Part shown: positions 13,201-21,541 of the stretch, one piece after another
Numbering within the stretch: position 1 is the first letter of the stretch
Layout: every line of letters starts with the position of its first letter
Assembly: GCF_037975245.1 (NCBI RefSeq)
Contig: NC_092574.1
Coordinates: forward strand, 22,250,713 to 22,314,712
Direction of reading: 5' to 3'
From: Apostichopus japonicus
Lineage: Eukaryota > Echinodermata > Holothuroidea > Aspidochirotida > Stichopodidae
DNA: 64,000 nt
Position numbers and translations under genes: made by a program
The notes under the pieces: generated by a model
Database searches by the model: none
What the model was told of the DNA's origin: nothing
Seen by the model: only the letters and a program-made list of their open reading frames with translations

Positions 13201-16200
13201 ACTCCTCATGGACGTCCCAGTGAGTCTACCGGACAAGCCCCACCTACTGTCCCAGAGACAGGGAACTCTCTCCCACCCAGACATCAAGGGGTTACAATTA
13301 GTTGCCTGGAGGCTGTCCGGTCTTCCCTACGACAGAGAGGCTTTTCAGAAGCAGCTGCCGCGATGGCAGCCGACGCTAGAAGGGGAACGACCGCAGCGAC
13401 TTACGATTCCCGTCTGCGGAAGTTCGACCAATGGTGCCGACCGAGACAGATACTGCTGCCTGCTGCCTCTGTGACACAGATAGCCGAGTTCCTCCTCTCA
13501 CTCTTCGGAGAAGGGAAACAAGTCTCCACTATCAGGAATTACAGGTCGGCCATCGCTGCCATCCACCAGGGCTTCCCAGATGGCTCCACACTGAGCAATA
13601 ACCCGTACATTGCACAACTCATCAAAGGCATGGCGAATCGTCGCCCACAGATCAGACGGCTGGCCCCCTCCTGGGGACTCTCAGCAGTGTTACATGCCCT
13701 GGCAGGACCACCATACGAACCAATGGCTAACGCCTCCCTGGCTGCCCTCACAAAAAAGACACTCTTCCTCGTCGCAGTTGCGTCAGCAAGAAGGAGGAGT
13801 TGCCTCCACGCCCTATCCACCAAGCAGAATCACATCAGATTTGAGGGCCACGGGGTGAGGATGGTTCCAGACCCGTCATTTATTGCAAAGAACCAGACCT
13901 TGACCTTCTTGCCAGGAGACATTTTCATCCCGGAAATTAAGACCATGTCATCAGTAGCCGAGGACAAACGATGGTGTCCAGTCAGGGCACTGAAGTGGTA
14001 CCTGAACAAGACAGAGAAGTTAAGACAATCAACTTCTCTCTTCATCATACCACGACCACCCTACGCAGCGGCCTCCAAAGACACTCTATCCAGGTGGCTA
14101 GTAGAGATCATACGCCCGTTCACATCGGGGACCTCCCGACCAAGGGCTCACGACGTCAGAGGGGTCGCGGCCTCTACAGCCCTATTCGCCGGCATCCCGG
14201 TAGAGGACATACTCAAAGCAGCAGCGTGGAAAACTCCAACTACGTTCGTCGCCTGCTACTTGACCGACACTTTACACGCCGAAGCGGCATTTGGTAGCGC
14301 GGTGATGCGAGGTCCGGTGGGTAACAGGTCCCACCCCTCGGGCCTCCCACCATCGGGCAGTGCCACTCGGTGCTAAGGTTGTGAGGAGACAGGTAAGCGA
14401 GGAGCGAAGTAAATATTCCAAAACTTACTGGTTTGGATATTTACGAGTGACGAGCTTACCTGTCTCCATTCCCGCCTCCCTCCCCCGAGAGGGTGGTGGG
14501 ACACAGCCGGACGGAGGAGCGGTCGCTCGACTTGACTCATGACTCCGAGCTTCACACCAGATAGACAGAACCACCATCCACCAGAGAGCCATCGACTATG
14601 TCTATCGGTGAGTGTACCTATGTGTTTCCGTATGCGTTTGCGTACATAGTCTTCCACTTACGTTCTCACCTAAGTTGATCTAAGGGTAACAAGTGGCGGA
14701 CCGTAAATCTTTAGGCTCCTTGTTAGTGTAAGGGGTAGTTCCGCCTGCAGGGTTCAGGAGAGTGTCCCCCCTTCCCGCTGCGCCGGGGAGGGTTACACTC
14801 CCCCCTGCTAAGAAGGCGTCAGTGAATTTTTTGTTAGGGGTTCACTTTGGGAAGTTAACTCGACGGGGGTCGTTGGGGGTGGCCAGACCTTGCCACCCCC
14901 ACTCCCGTGTCCGTGAGGCCACTCTTTAGGAATGGTCTCATGAGAAAGGAGGAGGGACCGGAAGGGGGGTCCGGTCATAGAGGGCGCACAGTGTTATTTA
15001 TTTACCAGGACTTTATAGGCACGGTAGAATGAGGTGCTAAGGTTGTGAGGAGACAGGTAAGCTCGTCACTCGTAAATATCCAAACCAGTAAGTTTTGGAA
15101 TTTCTGCCTCTGTTACATTACTGAAAGTGATCTCATAATGAAAACAATCTAATTATTCAGTTTTTGTTTACAAAAAAGTAGCAAAGAATTTGCTAGACCT
15201 GATAGAAACTATGACCATTTGTATAATTTTTTGATATCAATAACGGTTCAGATTAGTTTGTGTTGACAATTACGTACAGCTCGAGAGGAAACGTTCTCTT
15301 CAAAGTTTGTAAACGTAATAAATAGAAAGAGCAAGTATTCTCAAAATATTGCAAAGTACAGATGACATTGAATGACACCGATGGCAGATAGATATGAAAG
15401 CAGAAACAGATATGAAGCAGAAATAATCGGTCAGAGTGAGAAGGGCCCAAAAAAAAAAGAAAGAAAAAAAAGAAGAAGCTATAAAAATGAAAGAAAAATA
15501 AAAGAGCTGCGAGAATGGAAAGAGAAGGCATAATAAAAGCTTGTAGCGATCTATAGTTATTAAAACAAATACATGACATATTATATAGAGAGTAAAAAGA
15601 CCAATTACACATTAAACCAGTAATACAGTGATTACGGGAAAAAAGGGAAATTTGATTCCTGTATCCTGCAAGTTAGTTAACTCCCATGTAAAATGTAGAG
15701 CCGTTCGTAATTTCAAAGGGCTCTATAAATTTGGGACGGCTATTGAAATGGGATTTTGAATTGATACGTTCCTAGAAATTGTACATTAGCATCGGATAAT
15801 TCAGTCACTGGGGGTACTTTCCCTTAATGCATATCAGGGCTAGTGTTCATACTCTCTGCAGTGATCTTTACATAAATACTGTCTGCAGTGAAATTACATA
15901 AATACTGTGTGTAGTGAAATGACATAAATACTGTCTGCAGTGAAATTATATTAATACTGTCTGCAGTGAAATTACAACAATACAGTCTGCAGTGACATAA
16001 CATAAATATGGTCTGCAGTGAAATTACAATAAATACTGTCTGCAGTTAAATTACATAAATACTGTCTGCAGTTAAATTACATAAATACTGTCTGCAGTGA
16101 AATTACATAAGTACTGTTTGCAATGAAATTACATAAATACTATCTGCAGTGAAACTACATAAATACTGTCTGTAGTGATATTACATAAATACTGTCTGCA

Positions 16201-19033
16201 GTTAAATAACTTTAATACTATCTGCAGTGAAATGACAAATACTGTCTGCAGTTAAATTACATAAATACTGTCTGCAGTGAATTACATAAGTACTGTTTGC
16301 AATGAAATTACATAAATACTGTCTGCAGTGAAACTACATAAATACTGTCTATAGTGATATTACATAAATACTGTCTGCAGTTAAATAACTTTAATACTAT
16401 CTGCAGTGAAATTACATAAATACTGTCTGCAGTGAAATTACATTAATACTGTCTGCAGTGAAATTACATAAATACTGTCTGCAGTGAAATAACATAAATA
16501 TGGTCTGCAGTGAAATTACAATAAATACTGTCTGCAGTAAAATGACATAAATACTGTCTGCAGTTAAATTACTTAAATACTGTCTGCAGTGAAATTACAT
16601 AAGTACTGTTTGCAATGAAATTACATAAATACTGTCTGCAGTGAAACTACATAAATACTGTCTGTAGTGATATTACATAAATACTGTCTGCAGTTAAATA
16701 ACTTTAATACTACAGTATCTGCAGTGAAATTACATAAATACTGTCTGCAGTGAAACTACATAAATACTGTCTGCAGTAAAATTACATAAATCTGAATACT
16801 GTCTGCAGTGAAATTATATAAATACTGTCTGCAGTTAAATAACATAAATACTGTCTGCAGTTAAATAACATAAATACTGTCTGCAGTGAAATTACATAAA
16901 TACTGTCTGCAGTTAAATAACATAAATACTGTCTGCAGTGAAATTACATGAATACTATCTGCAGTTAAATAACAAATACTTATTGCAGTGAAATTACATA
17001 AATACTGTCTGCAGTTAAATAACATAAATACTGTCTGTAGTGATATTACATAAATACTGTCTGCAGTTAAATAACTTTAATACTATCTGCAGTGAAATGA
17101 CATAAATACTGTCTGCAGTTAAATTACATAAATACTGTCTGCAGTGAATTACATAAGTACTGTTTGCAATGAAATTACATAAATACTGTCTGCAGTGAAA
17201 CTACATAAATACTGTCTATAGTGATATTACATAAATACTGTCTGCAGTTAAATAACTTTAATACTATCTGCAGTGAAATTACATAAATACTGTCTGCAGC
17301 GAAATTACATTAATACTGTCCGCAGTGAAATTACATAAATACTGTCTGCAGTGAAATTACAACAATACAGTCTGCAGTGAAATAACATAAATATGGTCTG
17401 CAGTGAAATTACAATAAATACTGTCTGCAGTAAAATGACATAAATACTGTCTGCAGTTAAATTACTTAAATACTGTCTGCAGTGAAATTACATAAGTACT
17501 GTTTGCAATGAAATTACATAAATACTGTCTGCAGTGAAACTACATAAATACTGTCTGTAGTGATATTACATAAATACTGTCTGCAGTTAAATAACTTTAA
17601 TACTACAGTATCTGCAGTGAAATTACATAAATACTGTCTGCAGTGAAACTACATAAATACTGTCTGCAGTAAAATTACATAAATCTGAATACTGTCTGCA
17701 GTGAAATTATATAAATACTGTCTGCAGTTAAATAACATAAATACTGTCTGCAGTTAAATAACATAAATACTGTCTGCAGTGAAATTACATAAATACTGTC
17801 TGCAGTTAAATAACATAAATACTGTCTGCAGTGAAATTACATGAATACTATCTGCAGTTAAATAACAAATACTTATTGCAGTGAAATTACATAAATACTG
17901 TCTGCAGTTAAATAACATAAATACTGTCTGCAGTGAAATTACATGAATACTATCTGCAGTTAAATAACAAATACTTATTGCAGTGAAATGACATAAATAC
18001 TGTCTGCAGTGAAATTACATAATTCTGTCTGCAGTGAAATGACATAAATACTGTCTGCAGTGAAATGACATAAATACTGTCTGCAGTGAAATTACATAAA
18101 TACTGTCTGCAGTGAAATTACATAAATACTGTCTACAGTGAAATGATATAAATACAGTCTGCAGTTAAATGACATAAATACTGTCTGCAGTTAAACTACA
18201 TAAATACTATCTGCAGTGAAATTACATAAATACTGTCTGCATTGAAATTACATAATTTCTGTCTGCGATACTGTCTGTAGTGATCCTTACAGAGCAGTGA
18301 AGTTACATGATGTCTGTGTAATATCTGCAATGATCTTTATAGTTCAATTAACTTTATATGACATTCTTCTGTGATCCTCACATGGAAATTGAGGTTACTT
18401 ATTTTATATGTAAATACCTGCAGTATTTCTACCAACTCAATTTATTTTACATTACATTTTGATGTAGTATCTACTTTGTACATTACATCAAAGTGAACTT
18501 AGTGAAGTTACGTTGATCTTGTGTAATATCTGTTGTAATTCTGCAATGCAATTAACGCTATAGATAATATGCATGTGATTGTATAATCTGCAGTGATCCC
18601 TTGAGTACAGTTAAACTTAAGTAAGTGCACCAATATCTTGGTTGATCCTACTACCCATACAGTCTGAACATATTAAATTTGATTTCAAGACCCGTTCTTA
18701 AAGGTCTTATTTCACTCCATACCCTTCTCCTATGTTTGACAGCTGTTGATGGTGTTTGGGATGCCGATGTTATAGAACAGTTGTTATATCCAACAATATT
18801 TTTGTTTCTCTTAACAGAGGCAGTCACCGGACTTTCCCTCGTCTCCAAGAATGAAAGACAAGGACAAGATTGAGTATTTAGAGATAGCTCACGATGAGGA
18901 GAGCGCCACCTCTCCTCCACCTTCCAAACCTTCGAAAGACAACAATGTGGAATACATCACCATCGACAGCGAGAAGACGAAAGCCTTAGAAACGATACAG
19001 CAAAACAGAGAGAAGTCTTATAAAGGTTCTTAG
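955..19033 (+). CDS. GAB1: GAB-family docking protein (GRB2-associated binder), 5'-incomplete, five exons
   Basis: Scaffold protein that is phosphorylated downstream of receptor tyrosine kinases and recruits GRB2, PI3K, CRK and SHP2 at the membrane. Coding exons are 955-1249, 4451-6004, 6643-6775, 8012-8198 and 18818-19033. Their phases agree at every junction (2385 nt, 794 codons plus TAG). Seen in order: a PH domain missing its first strand (residues 1-98, RRWFVL to CGFR); a disordered region with YDVPP/YDIP tyrosines at nt 4813, 5065, 5140, 5179 and 5356 and a related YDF near 5008; YLLM, YMTM and YTAM (nt 5743, 5803, 5854); PPRPPKP and PPPVDRSSKP, the two GRB2 SH3-type sites of the family; and C-terminal EYLEI and EYITID (nt 18875, 18953), matching the paired SHP2 sites of GAB1. 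Invertebrates usually have one GAB gene, so GAB1 means family, not strict orthology. The start codon is upstream of the window. Confidence 0.9.
3018..3045. mobile_element. 28-bp palindromic micro-element, copy A
   Basis: Perfect 12-bp inverted arms CAGGGAGTTGTT and AACAACTCCCTG separated by a 4-nt ATGG spacer. It is flanked by exact direct repeats gttacac (3011-3017 and 3046-3052). If the terminal G is assigned to the target, the repeat is 8 bp, ggttacac (3010-3017 and 3045-3052). A second copy at 53353 has identical arms and its own flanking repeat. The pattern is that of a transposed unit, far shorter than ordinary MITEs. Family unknown; the CAGGG terminus and possible 8-bp duplication resemble hAT elements. 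Confidence 0.6.
3670..3800 (+). repeat. Imperfect short tandem repeat (CTGGGTAGGGCCC units)
   Basis: The words ccctgggtagggcc and tttgtggaa-gcttat-aag recur two to three times at roughly 50-bp spacing. Probably a local tandem duplication in the GAB intron. Confidence 0.5.
4451..6004 (+). CDS. GAB1: GAB exon: disordered tyrosine/proline-rich region
   Basis: Large 1554-nt exon between acceptor ccacag (4445-4450) and donor gtaagt (6005). The first two bases complete the serine codon begun in the PH exon. It carries the YDxP cluster (CRK-type SH2 sites), three YxxM motifs (p85-type SH2 sites) and both GRB2 SH3-binding motifs. Composition is Ser/Pro-rich with no predicted fold. A PPPVDRxxKP-type site sits near the 3' end, as in vertebrate GAB proteins. 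Confidence 0.92.
6005..6642 (+). other. GAB intron
   Basis: Donor gtaagt and acceptor tctgacag. AT-rich sequence with no recognisable feature. Confidence 0.6.
6643..6775 (+). CDS. GAB1: GAB exon: linker
   Basis: Short exon between acceptor tctgacag (ending 6642) and donor gtaagg (6776). The phase fits both neighbours. It encodes a Ser/Thr-rich linker containing LSDSYYATDPD and KSFSRE. No known domain is visible. Confidence 0.8.
6776..8011 (+). other. GAB intron
   Basis: 1.2-kb intron with donor gtaagg and acceptor ccctttag. A C-rich tract lies at about 7915-7930. No other feature seen. Confidence 0.6.
8012..8198 (+). CDS. GAB1: GAB exon: linker before the C-terminal exon
   Basis: Acceptor ctttag (ending 8011) and donor gttagt (8199). 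The first base completes a glycine codon and the exon ends in phase 0. It encodes a Ser-rich segment with SPRGTPTMIRSNT and ends at MLHENFIGE. The intron that follows carries the DIRS-type element and the satellite array. Confidence 0.8.
8577..8699 (+). repeat. DIRS left inverted terminal repeat
   Basis: 123 bp from gcttacctgtctcc to the end of a ctccttttt-cat stretch. It is the near-perfect reverse complement of 14940-15062; I noted a single mismatch near the inner edge. Confidence 0.9.
8700..9291 (+). other. DIRS 5' untranslated region
   Basis: T/C-rich leader between the left ITR and ORF1. No gene seen; presumably holds the element's promoter. Confidence 0.5.
9292..11412 (+). CDS. DIRS ORF1, Gag-like protein (706 aa)
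   Basis: First frame of the element, presumed nucleic-acid-binding structural protein. The N-terminus has a Cys cluster (C8, C11, C26, C29, C32, C38, C41; mostly CxxC pairs) likely to bind zinc. Residues 80-290 are charged and low-complexity, with Glu/Arg runs and many RS/SR dipeptides like splicing-factor RS domains. The middle (about 370-640) looks globular and the C-terminus is Arg/Gly/Pro-rich (GGRGS-type). The start at 9292 is the first ATG of the frame and is followed directly by the Cys cluster. It overlaps the next frame by 44 nt. I recognise no catalytic motif; the Gag-like role is inferred from its place in DIRS elements. Confidence 0.75.
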   Translation: MSRNPLKCINCSMFRPGRAWDEHDLCPKCRSCTRRDPCLVCIKFTPAQWQDIDLWREGLRSKLQGRLDSIPSAIGAPEVPGITGDREEEGVVEREVEESGQERAEGEKEVEREERERERIPLTAPATSGSVTARGKGRSKGKAPARKRPPKQRHSSAGLETPSQSGPQLNRPTERGPPAVGGSGPKERATEGTRRRSRSRSREPDREPERRVPTEIPARESRERESSRRPRRERSGSHTRSPRRRERKRYSPISDESSDSSDDGYRRSKRRRRSPRRRQEEEPAWLSKLTGLLRPLLEQRTSTVADVAPGPTSPVLTMAPQPAPDPDALDCRASVNLSGLEDEGEPIDPDPLHYDPMEDSFGHNYEPEEAPVTGGALPQELITRAADIFRRHLGFEEPETQPQKAGRVSKLTATGEASYKPKTTIPVDATCYDRFEAIANKTKWTAFPARADRAVRVPDEAWKDLFRCPTIPQEAKERLKAEQGASSTHVFKTPDQRKLEELLVEVDMAARSGMKFASVLMLSAEVLMRHHQQLPEDSSQVSRDEAGQLLLLLGPLVRLAYDQFARVATRSVKARRQNIVSAIHWPSTEAKDRMLELPILGEDLFAGCFQKKLQEEVARRETLAKSEFRPPPTQRTRPFRPRESRAPRGTRAAPAKSMSRGALRGRSRGAAFRPTRPWAPRGGRGSTSTRRDSDRSSNRPAFAAQP
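11369..13474 (+). CDS. DIRS ORF2: reverse transcriptase, RNase H and Dam-like region (701 aa)
   Basis: RNA-dependent DNA polymerase of the element. RT spans about residues 75-300, with SSFFLTKKRDGTWRPILNLK, ATVDLRDAYLHI, LPFGLATAPRTF and the catalytic box YLDDW (tyrosine codon at 12044). RNase H is at about 390-510, with catalytic acids in TDASLSGWG, LEMMAV, TDNTTVV and ADALSR. After it comes DLFATHKNN...DAMSLSWDHMDAYIFPPL, which resembles the Dam-like methyltransferase region of DIRS elements but has IFPP where the usual motif is an NPPY type, so activity is doubtful. The frame is intact. It starts 44 nt inside ORF1 and its end overlaps the recombinase frame. Confidence 0.88.
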   Translation: MTAPPIDQRSPPSPRGAHLTAAIPPVGGRLTNFSQQWEFIGGDKWVLDTVKHGYKIEFSSSPPFGGGGRQTLTPTDPVKRLALEGEILALLAKQAITRVPEETGPLFRSSFFLTKKRDGTWRPILNLKPLNTKHIRPKHFRMETLNLILPLLRKGMWAATVDLRDAYLHILIHKEHRRFLAFRYAEQDYQFRALPFGLATAPRTFTRVAGAVVAYLRKRGVTLYVYLDDWLVVGNSLSEATNNVHKTLQTLQELGWIVNQKKSRLSPSQTIQFLGAILDFTTGVARPSEERVAAVKATTQQILAHRGSPTGTWLRALGLMASLVDIVRLCRLHMRPLQLHLLRSADPTDPDKTTLIYRSEEVTQHFRWWLDPNNWSSGVPFAIQLPMTSITTDASLSGWGAHWSNRTAWGTWSQTETSLHINILEMMAVKRALEAFNDHVQGTITTIFTDNTTVVAYINRQGGTRSERLCRLAWEVITAAEDSGTILRASHIAGKLNVMADALSRGHIDPNEWSLEQETCDRIFSIFGRPTIDLFATHKNNKLQTFCSRRFHPLAYHTDAMSLSWDHMDAYIFPPLCMIGQVLRKIRNSKGRFTLIAPFWPRRPWFAEIPQLLMDVPVSLPDKPHLLSQRQGTLSHPDIKGLQLVAWRLSGLPYDREAFQKQLPRWQPTLEGERPQRLTIPVCGSSTNGADRDRYCCLLPL
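13363..14376 (+). CDS. DIRS ORF3: tyrosine recombinase
   Basis: Integrase of the element. The frame is open from 11476 (966 codons), but recognisable recombinase sequence begins near the ATG at 13363 (about 337 aa). A SAM-like N-terminal domain (TYDSRLRKFDQWC, VSTIRNYRSAIAAIH) is followed by the catalytic domain. Its candidate Arg lies in ASARRRS (about 13785), then HDVRG (His codon 14149, Arg codon 14158), then AAWKTPTTFVACY with the nucleophile Tyr codon at 14257. This gives the R...HxxR...Y set of tyrosine recombinases. The stop TAA at 14374 lies in the internal complementary region. Whether translation uses 13363, or reads from within the RT frame by shifting or internal initiation, cannot be told. 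Confidence 0.85.
   Translation: MAADARRGTTAATYDSRLRKFDQWCRPRQILLPAASVTQIAEFLLSLFGEGKQVSTIRNYRSAIAAIHQGFPDGSTLSNNPYIAQLIKGMANRRPQIRRLAPSWGLSAVLHALAGPPYEPMANASLAALTKKTLFLVAVASARRRSCLHALSTKQNHIRFEGHGVRMVPDPSFIAKNQTLTFLPGDIFIPEIKTMSSVAEDKRWCPVRALKWYLNKTEKLRQSTSLFIIPRPPYAAASKDTLSRWLVEIIRPFTSGTSRPRAHDVRGVAASTALFAGIPVEDILKAAAWKTPTTFVACYLTDTLHAEAAFGSAVMRGPVGNRSHPSGLPPSGSATRC
14369..14467 (+). repeat. DIRS internal complementary region
   Basis: Composite of the reverse complement of the element's left end (14398-14415 matches 8560-8577) joined at 14415/14416 to the reverse complement of its right end (14416-14453 matches 15063-15100), with ITR sequence on both sides. In DIRS-1 this region templates joining of the two cDNA ends. 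The recombinase stop codon (14374-14376) lies inside it. Confidence 0.9.
14468..14939 (+). other. DIRS 3' untranslated region
   Basis: Sequence between the internal complementary region and the right ITR. GC-rich, with several C/G runs and no open frame of note. Confidence 0.5.
14940..15062 (-). repeat. DIRS right inverted terminal repeat
   Basis: Reverse complement of 8577-8699. It is followed by the outer tail 15063-15100, whose exact complement lies at 14416-14453 inside the internal complementary region. Confidence 0.9.
15101..15849 (+). other. Intron sequence between DIRS element and satellite
   Basis: AT-rich GAB intron with an A-rich purine tract near 15447-15500. No coding exon recognised. 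Confidence 0.5.
15850..18290 (+). repeat. 26-bp satellite array with PstI sites and 893-bp higher-order period
   Basis: About 2.4 kb of degenerate 26-bp units, cataaatactgtctgcagtg plus aaatta, nearly all carrying CTGCAG. Rare variants recur at a fixed distance: tctgaatactgtctgcag at 16791 and 17684, and ctacagtatctgcag at 16709 and 17602, both 893 bp apart. An older array has therefore been re-amplified in blocks. It ends about 530 bp before the last GAB exon. Confidence 0.95.
18818..19033 (+). CDS. GAB1: GAB terminal exon with paired SHP2-type tyrosines and stop
   Basis: Acceptor ctcttaacag (ending 18817), phase 0, stop TAG at 19031-19033. It encodes KIEYLEIAHDEE, then NNVEYITIDSEKTKAL and a basic tail. 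The two tyrosines correspond to the bisphosphoryl SHP2-binding pair at the C-terminus of GAB1, which is the strongest single argument for the family call. Confidence 0.9.
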   Translation, partial: RQSPDFPSSPRMKDKDKIEYLEIAHDEESATSPPPSKPSKDNNVEYITIDSEKTKALETIQQNREKSYKGS

Positions 19034-21541
19034 CGCAAAGATCTCCATGGTAACTTGATAACATTCCTTGTCATGTTATGCATGAGCAGGAATGTATTGT
19101 TAGTTTCCCATCATGGATGTTACATTCGATGTTGAATATCCAGAGAAAAGTTTGTTTGCTTTGGAAAGCTAACATCGACAACAAATCTTGACCTACAACA
19201 CTTCTATAGCAGATGAACTGAGGCCTAGCCTAGTGTGCAGTACAACACTCTAGCCTATTTATAATATTCATAATAGATGCACCTAGGCCTAGCCTAGTAC
19301 ACAAGATAAGACTGTGGCCTATGTAACATATTTATAACAGCAAGATCGGTGTTACACTTATGTGATGTTTTTCTTCTTTGGGTGAAGGCAGAGGGGGGAG
19401 GGGGGCCAGTGGAATGGGGTAGGTCATTGGGAAGGAAAATTAGCTATATAGACAGTATCGTTTGTGAAAAAGGAATAACGTTTTGTTGTAATGGACTGTA
19501 GTCTTCTTTTTCTGGGACGATCTTTGTCCAAACTTGGCATTTTTTGTTTGTGTGTTTACAGTAACCAACCAAGAGGTTAGTTTTTTTGAATGTTGACTTA
19601 ACATGTATTTATCTGTAGAGAGAGAGAGGGAGAAACCTCCATTGGAATGGCTTGTAAACATCAGATTGGAATCCAAAGAACGTTGGTGTCATTTCTGGCA
19701 TCGTTTTCAGTTATGTAACTCTGAGGGCCTTATTGCAACGAAATGATTCTTTCCTTCTCTTCAGATAAATTACGCATGCCTTTAAGTCATTATTTAAAAC
19801 AACCTAAATTTGTCAGGTTCATTTAAAAGTCATGAACACATCTGTGGAGACTGTAAGGATCCTATACTTCCACAGTACTTAGCATATCAAAGCTACGATG
19901 GCGATTTCTTAATTGGTTACCTCGTTTTCAAATTGATGTTGAAAGAAACTGATTCTCAATTTTTTTAGCACTTAAAATGATGAAAATATAGAATTACTAT
20001 TTTTAGGTTACTTTTGTGAATGTTTCTGGGACGCAGTTATCTAAAACTGAAGTTATGAATTGCTTTTGTGAGCTTTTTGAGTTTTTTTTGACAACCGTTC
20101 CTATAAGAGTTTTGGAATGCAAAGTATATTTTTAAACACGAAACAGATAATGTACCCAGGTTATAAATATTTGGTACTTTTAAGTATAAAATTTAAACAT
20201 TAAGTGTAAAGATATTTTAAATTATGTAAAAGACTAGTATTATGACAGTACTTGGATGTTAAAGTCCTTTGAAACAAGTGTAATATTTCAGACCTGAATT
20301 TTTTAATTATCAAACATTTTTTCTGTTCGTTCCTCATGCAGTAATTTCTTTCCAGCATTAACATAAAACAGTTCTTTAACTGGATCACATCTTATAACAT
20401 TAGCGGTGTGAATCGTTATGGTCACTTAATTTTAAGGGATTCTGATACAAGCATAGTTTGGACATAGAGTTAAAAATACCATTTTTAGTGGTATGTTTAA
20501 AAAACATTTTCAGAAACCATTTTTCTGTTTCCTCAAAAATAAAAAAGAATGTGGTATCATCCATGTGGAATCATTCTTGTTATTTATCTGCCGAAGGTTG
20601 ATGTGTGTACATTGGTTTACTGTTATAAACAATCAGCCCAGTCGCTTTGGTAAACTGAAGGGCGAAGCATTATACATTTTTTAATCATCTGTGTTAATGA
20701 TAATGATTGCCATACATGCTTCTGTGAATCAAATTTTCCATCTGGCAACACTAATAATTTTTATCCTGATTTTTTAGTATTCTTTTGAAATCTGTAGCAG
20801 CTCAAATTTTAATATATTAATGTTTCATAATGATGACTGAATAATTAGCAGGAAATTTGTTGACAAGTTTCCAGAATTTTTTTTCACCTGAGGCAATTCT
20901 CAGAATAGCTCTTTCAAGATATGTTATACAAGATATTTTTAAGATTGCCGTAACTCACTAATAGAGCGGTGTGGGGGGGGGGGGATGTTTTTAAAATTCC
21001 AAGATTTTGCATTGAAATATTTTAGGCAAAAAGTCAAAGTTAAAAGTCATAATTGTGAGTTTAGAAGTGCAGACTAAATAGTCAGTGAATAGTAAATTAT
21101 CAAATTTAAACTACCACATCGCAGGATGGTAGACCCACTTTAAGACAACTTCAGTGATAGGTACAAAGGTCAGTGAAAGGTCAGTGGGACCAACTGAACT
21201 ATTATACTTACCATTGGCTCCCTACATTGCCAAAGGCTACATGCTTGGTGACATTACTAGTTGTGCTACTTGTAAAGGTTGGAATATTTTTGTATGGAGG
21301 CTTGACAAGTACTTTATTAATGGACAGTAGTTATTACTTTATGAATACATTCTGAAATCATATTTATGATATTATTTATGAACTTGGCAGCTTACTGTTA
21401 GGTTATAAGTGGGTTGCACTTTATGAGACACACCATTCTGTAATGGTTTAGCAGTTTTGTACACCTGATTGTGCTGTTGCATTGACCACAGTGATGTCTA
21501 TAGCATTGCTTGTTGTGGAATGTGAACTGTAATTACAAGCT
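19034..21541 (+). other. GAB 3' untranslated region / flank
   Basis: AT-rich sequence after the GAB stop with no competing gene. A first AATAAA is at 20538-20543, but the poly(A) site cannot be fixed from sequence alone. Confidence 0.45.
20538..20543 (+). terminator. Candidate poly(A) signal, GAB
   Basis: First AATAAA after the GAB stop, in an A-rich stretch 1.5 kb downstream. One of several candidates. Confidence 0.25.

Larger units (their letters stand above)
8560..15100 (+). mobile_element. DIRS-like tyrosine-recombinase retrotransposon, full length
   Basis: 6.5-kb element in sense orientation in the last GAB intron. It has inverted terminal repeats (8577-8699 and 14940-15062), unmatched outer tails (8560-8576 and 15063-15100) and an internal complementary region (14369-14467). 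The last contains exact complements of both outer tails joined head to tail, which defines the ends. Three long open frames encode a Gag-like ORF1, reverse transcriptase/RNase H with a Dam-like region, and a tyrosine recombinase. There is no LTR and no DDE integrase. All frames are open and the 123-bp ITRs are nearly identical, so the insertion looks recent and possibly competent. It is clearly GC-richer than the host intron. DIRS elements are thought to replicate through a circular intermediate closed at the internal complementary region and then integrate by recombinase. Confidence 0.92.

Noticed and set aside
15850-18290. Repeat array considered as a CRISPR-like structure
   Set aside because: Repeats run head to tail with no unique spacers, in an animal intron. 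It is a satellite.
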